Below, in pieces: positions 60,407 through 64,000 of a stretch of DNA of 64,000 nucleotides. Both the position numbers and the translations under genes were made by a program. Each line of letters starts with the position of its first letter. Position 1 is the stretch's first letter. This DNA comes from a bacterium SCSIO 12741 (lineage in GTDB: Bacteria > Bacteroidota > Bacteroidia > Flavobacteriales_G > Salibacteraceae), in contig CP073749.1 of assembly GCA_024398055.1 (NCBI GenBank), forward strand, positions 682,001-746,000, written 5' to 3'. A model generated the notes under the pieces. That model worked only from the letters and a program-made list of their open reading frames with translations, was not told the origin of the DNA and searched no databases.

Positions 60407-60799
60407 TCAACAAATGGGGGGACCCCGAATGTGCTTATTGGATGAAGTATAAAATGGGTGGTGTGACAAGTAAGAAAAGCCCGACTCTCCAACTTCGAGC
60501 GAAAGCCCTTTCTGATCTCCATCAAGATCATACAGAGAAAGAAGCTGAAGGTCCAATTGGCACCATTCACATTCGAGTTCTTCTGCCGAATAGTGAGCTT
60601 CGTGGTTGCAATCACCTACCGACTCATCGGGATGATACAGGGCAATGTGACAAAGATCCTCCTCCTGATCGCCATGATCAATATGGCAATGATGGTCATG
60701 CTCCTCTTCGTGGTCGTGCAGCCCGGTAAACGGAATGGCTGAAAAAACCAGCAAAAAGGAGAACCCAAACGCAATCAGGGATTGAATCCTCGAATTCAT
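60407..60799 (-). CDS. small His-rich secreted protein ahead of the TonB receptor
   Basis: 130 aa. A signal peptide (QSLIAFGFSFLLVFSAIPFTG) is followed by a metal-binding-like stretch 'LHDHEEEHDHHCHIDHGDQEEDLCH' and 'CNHEAHYSAEELECEWCQLDL'. The Cys/His pattern fits a metal (Zn or Cu) buffer. Proteins of this kind are common immediately before TonB receptors in Bacteroidota. The gene is on the same strand 126 bp upstream of the receptor. A TACTTTTG (minus strand) just before the ATG fits the -7 element and supports the minus-strand reading; the plus-strand frame over the same DNA is a shadow. Confidence 0.65.
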   Translation of the reverse strand: MNSRIQSLIAFGFSFLLVFSAIPFTGLHDHEEEHDHHCHIDHGDQEEDLCHIALYHPDESVGDCNHEAHYSAEELECEWCQLDLQLLSLYDLDGDQKGLSLEVGESGFSYLSHHPFYTSSNKHIRGPPIC

Positions 60800-60964
60800 G
60801 TGGCAAAAGTAGTGCTTTTTAAAAAGGGTGCTACCGATGCTTTCCCAAACGGCGAGTTAACCATCCGAAAGTCGGGGATCAATAGCCTACTAACCTTACC
60901 TCTCCAAATAGTCATCCAGCTCGCTTCTCAAACTCAAAGCGCAGCGATTCTGGCAATCCCCCTC

Positions 60965-61804
60965 CTACCTTACCACAGAGATTGTTTCTTGCTTTAGCCA
61001 CTTCTCCATCAGAAAACGATTATGGGTAATATCGGCCAATACCCAGCGATTTGAGGCCCAAAAGGCTTCTGAGTCATTAAGGGGTTCTATCACCACGGCC
61101 ACCGGATCCATGTAACTGGAATGAAGAAAAAACAAGCCTTTTTCCCGGTGAAGCAGATACCCCACGTGGTTGTCCAAGCCTACGAAATAGAGCCCTTCCG
61201 GTAAGCGGCTCAAGGAATCAACAATTTCTTCAACAGGGCCCCAGTTTCCTTCTTCCGAATTCAAATCGATGAGTTTTTCTTCAGGTTGCAAGGACTTGGC
61301 TTCGTTTAATCCATGCTGTTGAGCCAATCGGTAGCGATTAATCTGAATCTGAGCATGCCTCAAGGTCGTGGAGACAAAGTAACCACAAGCTACTTGACCT
61401 TCTCCCGGCGTATTGGTGTGTCCTTCAAAATCCCACTTGGTACCATACCAATAGGGAATAATCTGGTTTATCAGAGACTCTGTAAACAAGTGCCCGGCCT
61501 GCTCATAAAGAGAATCGCCGGTAAGCCCCGATTGAACCAAGTCATTACGTTTAGCAGACAGATGATTAAGCACCGTCTGATACGAAATACTCGAATCAGG
61601 ATGAGTTTGGATGTGGTAAGGCGAAAAGTCAAAAACGTATTCCTCTTCTTCATATACTTCCAGGTTGTTTTCTGTCTCCTCCCTTGTTTTTGGGGAAGGG
61701 AGTGCGGTATTCGAATCCACGATGATGTCATTCTCTGAATTTGATTGGGCACAAGAATTCAACGTGATGGACAGAACGGATAGTAAAATTAAATGGCGGC
61801 TCAT
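60965..61804 (-). CDS. NlpC/CHAP-like lipoprotein (putative cysteine hydrolase)
   Basis: 279 aa. The lipobox LNSC at the start implies a lipoprotein. The core 'GEGQVACGYFVSTTLRHAQIQINRYRLAQQ' has a Cys at the start of a helix, as in NlpC/P60 or CHAP cysteine peptidases. 'GLYFVGLDNHVGYLLHREKGLFFLHSSYMDPVAVVIE' carries the expected His later. Such enzymes cut or process peptidoglycan peptides or amidate substrates. The family is not firmly identified. A good AAGGAG is placed 6 bp before the ATG. The gene is divergent from the chromate transporter and alone on its strand. Confidence 0.65.
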   Translation of the reverse strand: MSRHLILLSVLSITLNSCAQSNSENDIIVDSNTALPSPKTREETENNLEVYEEEEYVFDFSPYHIQTHPDSSISYQTVLNHLSAKRNDLVQSGLTGDSLYEQAGHLFTESLINQIIPYWYGTKWDFEGHTNTPGEGQVACGYFVSTTLRHAQIQINRYRLAQQHGLNEAKSLQPEEKLIDLNSEEGNWGPVEEIVDSLSRLPEGLYFVGLDNHVGYLLHREKGLFFLHSSYMDPVAVVIEPLNDSEAFWASNRWVLADITHNRFLMEKWLKQETISVVR

Positions 61805-61915
61805 CTCCTTGATTTTAAAGACAAAACGAATTCCTGAACTTAGAATTGCCTTACCTGAAAAACCGTTTTGATCACGCTCAAAAATGATCTAATTTCACCT
61901 TTCAAAATTACCGTT

Positions 61916-63031
61916 TTGTCACGTATCAAGGACTTACAGGAAATCGCCGGTCTCTTCTTCAAATTGGGTAGTATAGCCTTTGGTGGCCCTGCTGCTCACA
62001 TCGCCATGATGGAAAAAGAAGTGGTTGAAAAAAGAAAGTGGATGAGCCATGAACACTTTCTGGATTTGATGGGAGCTACCAATTTGATTCCCGGACCCAA
62101 TTCCACAGAAATGACCATGCATTGCGGTCATGAAAAAGCGGGTTGGCCTGGATTGATCGTAGCCGGATTTTGTTTCATCTTTCCAGCCGTAACGATTACC
62201 CTGATCTTTGCTTGGCTCTATGGTGAATATGGAGAGCTGCCAGCTGTGGAGCCCTTCATTTACGGAATCAAGCCCGCCGTCATCGCCATTATTCTTTCGG
62301 CAGTATATCGACTGGGCAAAAAGGCCTTAAAATCTACTCAGCTCTATCTACTGGGCGGGTTAACTCTGGTGGTCTGTTTACTTGGGGTCAATGAAATTGC
62401 GGCCTTGTTTGGTTGTGGCCTTTTAGGAGTTCTGATCTTTTTGGCTCGGCAGAAAAGTGACAAAGTCGTAGGTATTTTCCCTATTGCTTTAGTGTCCGTC
62501 GGTCAAATTGGAAGTCTCTCCGTTTTCTGGACCTTTCTGAAGGTGGGCGCTCTTTTGTACGGAAGTGGCTATGTACTTTTCGCTTACCTGGATGCTGAAT
62601 TAGTCTCTCAAGGTTGGTTAACCCGACAACAGCTCATCGACTCGGTGGCTGTAGGCCAGTTTACCCCAGGGCCCGTTCTTTCTACTGCCACTTTTATTGG
62701 TTACCAGCTCAATGGATTTACTGGTGCTCTGGCCGCTACCCTTGGAATATTCCTTCCCTCCTTTGTATTTGTAGCCATGCTCAATCCACTTATCAAAAAG
62801 ATGCGCCAGCTTAAATGGCTATCCGCTTTTCTGGATGCCGTCAACGCAGCTGCTGTGGCCGTCATTGTGGCCGTTTGCATCGAGATGGGAAAAGAAACCC
62901 TCACCGATTGGCGCACCATTGCTATCGCCTTAGTAAGTGCCGGTGTAGTATTTGGCTACAAAAAATTGAACAGTGCCTTCGTTGTTTTGGGTGGGGCTCT
63001 ATTGGGCTGGGGACTTTCTTTTATCGGGTAA
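61916..63031 (+). CDS. chrA: chromate transporter (CHR family)
   Basis: 371 aa from TTG at 61916; the frame stays open to a TTG at 61868, and no ATG fits the family start. The two homologous halves are visible: 'LFFKLGSIAFGGPAAHIAMM' with 'LIPGPNSTEMTMHCG', and 'VGALLYGSGYVLFAYLDAE' with 'QFTPGPVLSTATFIGYQL'. About ten membrane helices are present. CHR proteins export chromate or take up sulfate-like oxyanions; whether this one confers chromate resistance is not shown. Full length for a two-domain member. It stands divergently from the NlpC-like gene and is monocistronic. Confidence 0.85.
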   Translation: MSRIKDLQEIAGLFFKLGSIAFGGPAAHIAMMEKEVVEKRKWMSHEHFLDLMGATNLIPGPNSTEMTMHCGHEKAGWPGLIVAGFCFIFPAVTITLIFAWLYGEYGELPAVEPFIYGIKPAVIAIILSAVYRLGKKALKSTQLYLLGGLTLVVCLLGVNEIAALFGCGLLGVLIFLARQKSDKVVGIFPIALVSVGQIGSLSVFWTFLKVGALLYGSGYVLFAYLDAELVSQGWLTRQQLIDSVAVGQFTPGPVLSTATFIGYQLNGFTGALAATLGIFLPSFVFVAMLNPLIKKMRQLKWLSAFLDAVNAAAVAVIVAVCIEMGKETLTDWRTIAIALVSAGVVFGYKKLNSAFVVLGGALLGWGLSFIG

Positions 63032-63077
63032 ACCCAAGCGTTAGTCAATTATTCTCGAATTCAAGTATTTGTACGCA

Positions 63078-63108
63078 TTGACAATGACTTGATGTTCGGC
63101 TAAATTTG
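63078..63108 (+). promoter_or_regulatory. promoter of the multicopper oxidase gene
   Basis: TTG (63078-63080), 20 bp, TAAATTTG (63101-63108), the best match to the Bacteroidota promoter consensus in this window, 87 bp before ATG 63195. Confidence 0.5.
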
Positions 63109-63194
63109 AGTATCACGATATCTATTTAACTGCGATTGCATCCCATTCTGGAAAATGTTTCTCTTTTCCGTGCAAACGCCCAATACTTATAACT

Positions 63195-64000
63195 ATGAAA
63201 AACAGTTATTTATCCATTCGGGCATTACTCACAATCATGTTCTGCTTCTTGCTCCTCGGATCCTTTGCCCAATCTCAGAAGTATCAAAATCTTATTCAGG
63301 CCCCTACTCTGATTGACGGGGCAAATGGGACCATCGAAATCGAAGCCCGAAAACACACTACCCATAAATTTAATCCGGCCGATACCTCGGATCACATGCT
63401 TAATGGGACTTCTAATCAAAACGGAATCGAAACCTGGTGTTTTAACCCCAAGGGCGATACAACCATTACTTACTTAGGGCCTACCTTGGTTTGGCACACC
63501 GGTCAAATGACCAACATTCATGTGACCAATAAACTGCCTCAATCTACCACGGCTCACTGGCATGGTGCTGAAGTTCCGGCCAAATGGGACGGCGGGCCTC
63601 ATCAACCCATTCACACAGACTCTACCTGGAAACCCAGCTTTGTAGACCTAGACAGTGCAGCTACCATGTGGTATCACCCACACATTCACGACAACACCTA
63701 CCCTCAGGTGCAGTTTGGCATGTCAGGATTGATCATTTCAAAACAGGCCAGTGATCCTATTGGACCAACTTTACCCAGGACCTACGGTGTGGACGACTAC
63801 CCCTTAGTTTTGGGTGACCAGGGTTTTATTGAGGATACCAGCAACAACACCTGGCATGTGGATACCAACAAAGCCAAACGTCCCTATGGATTGGTCAATG
63901 GACTGGCTTATCCGGTTGTAGAATTACCGGCCCATTTAGTCCGTCTGAGAATACTTAATGGATCCACGCGTAAAGGATTTCAAGTCGCCTTTTCGGATTC
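63195..64000 (+). CDS. multicopper oxidase (3' end cut by window)
   Basis: The frame opens with ATG 63195 and runs out of the window after 268 codons. A signal peptide (FCFLLLGSFAQ) leads to the first cupredoxin domain, with copper ligands in 'HWHG' (His121, His123) and 'WYHPHIHD' (His161, His163). The next block 'YPLVLGDQGFIEDT' and 'LRILNGSTRKGFQVAF' starts domain 2. These are type 2/3 copper ligands of the bilirubin-oxidase or CotA-like enzymes. The type 1 copper site near the C-terminus is outside the window. Such periplasmic enzymes oxidise Cu(I), Mn(II) or phenols; the substrate cannot be told. Confidence 0.85.
   Translation, partial: MKNSYLSIRALLTIMFCFLLLGSFAQSQKYQNLIQAPTLIDGANGTIEIEARKHTTHKFNPADTSDHMLNGTSNQNGIETWCFNPKGDTTITYLGPTLVWHTGQMTNIHVTNKLPQSTTAHWHGAEVPAKWDGGPHQPIHTDSTWKPSFVDLDSAATMWYHPHIHDNTYPQVQFGMSGLIISKQASDPIGPTLPRTYGVDDYPLVLGDQGFIEDTSNNTWHVDTNKAKRPYGLVNGLAYPVVELPAHLVRLRILNGSTRKGFQVAFSD

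Noticed and set aside
60337-60729. 130-codon plus-strand frame
   Set aside because: It is the shadow of the minus-strand His-rich protein, which has a signal peptide, a Cys/His pattern and a promoter element.

Overview
The window looks like chromosomal DNA of a member of the Bacteroidota, probably a Flavobacteriales-type marine or environmental bacterium. Eight predicted cargo proteins of the type IX secretion system (T9SS) end in a 'YPNP' C-terminal sorting domain. Several promoters carry the Bacteroidota -7 element TAnnTTTG, Shine-Dalgarno sequences are mostly absent, and the signalling genes are of LytS/LytTR, two-component-propeller and hybrid (HTCS) types. No rRNA, tRNA, CRISPR array, insertion sequence or prophage was recognised. 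The closest genus cannot be told from this sequence alone.

Layout. 1-6.9 kb: a truncated ToxR-like membrane regulator, a TonB_C-like secreted protein, a large T9SS PQQ-like protein, a trefoil-like protein with a membrane hairpin, and a DinB-family protein. 7.0-22.4 kb: four cassettes on the minus strand. Each pairs a signal-peptide, phage-tail-fibre-like coiled-coil protein with a T9SS-secreted partner; three partners are trypsin-like proteases of the lysyl-endopeptidase type. Two plus-strand genes (an outer-membrane barrel and a flavin amine oxidase) sit between cassettes 3 and 4. 22.8-29.5 kb: two divergent LytS/LytTR two-component systems; the first kinase is split by a one-base frameshift. 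29.6-36.1 kb: a T9SS protein, a Cj0069-like ATP-grasp protein, a metallophosphoesterase lipoprotein, a barrel protein, three REP-like hairpins and a frameshifted PadR regulator with a GldL-like membrane protein. 36.4-54.9 kb: an HTCS regulator, a 1738-aa adhesin with nine near-identical 153-bp repeats, a HisKA_2 kinase with a LytTR regulator, and a 1952-aa adhesin with about 19 SprB-type repeats. 55-64 kb: small stress or regulatory genes, a His-rich protein/TonB receptor/lipoprotein cluster likely used for metal uptake, a NlpC-like lipoprotein, a chromate transporter and a truncated multicopper oxidase.

How it fits together. Three separate LytTR response regulators are encoded here. Next to each one, or next to a neighbouring surface-protein gene, I find direct repeats with an exact 21-bp period, the spacing expected for a LytTR dimer. 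The repeat sequence differs per system: GTAC-type sites upstream of cassettes 1-3 beside regulator 1; TTAGCARTC-type sites upstream of regulator 2 and of the following T9SS gene; ATAACA-type sites upstream of regulator 3 and of the SprB-repeat adhesin. My main hypothesis is that this locus is a set of parallel, insulated circuits, each switching on its own secreted surface protein or adhesin-protease cassette. This is read from sequence pattern and position only; no binding or expression data are available.
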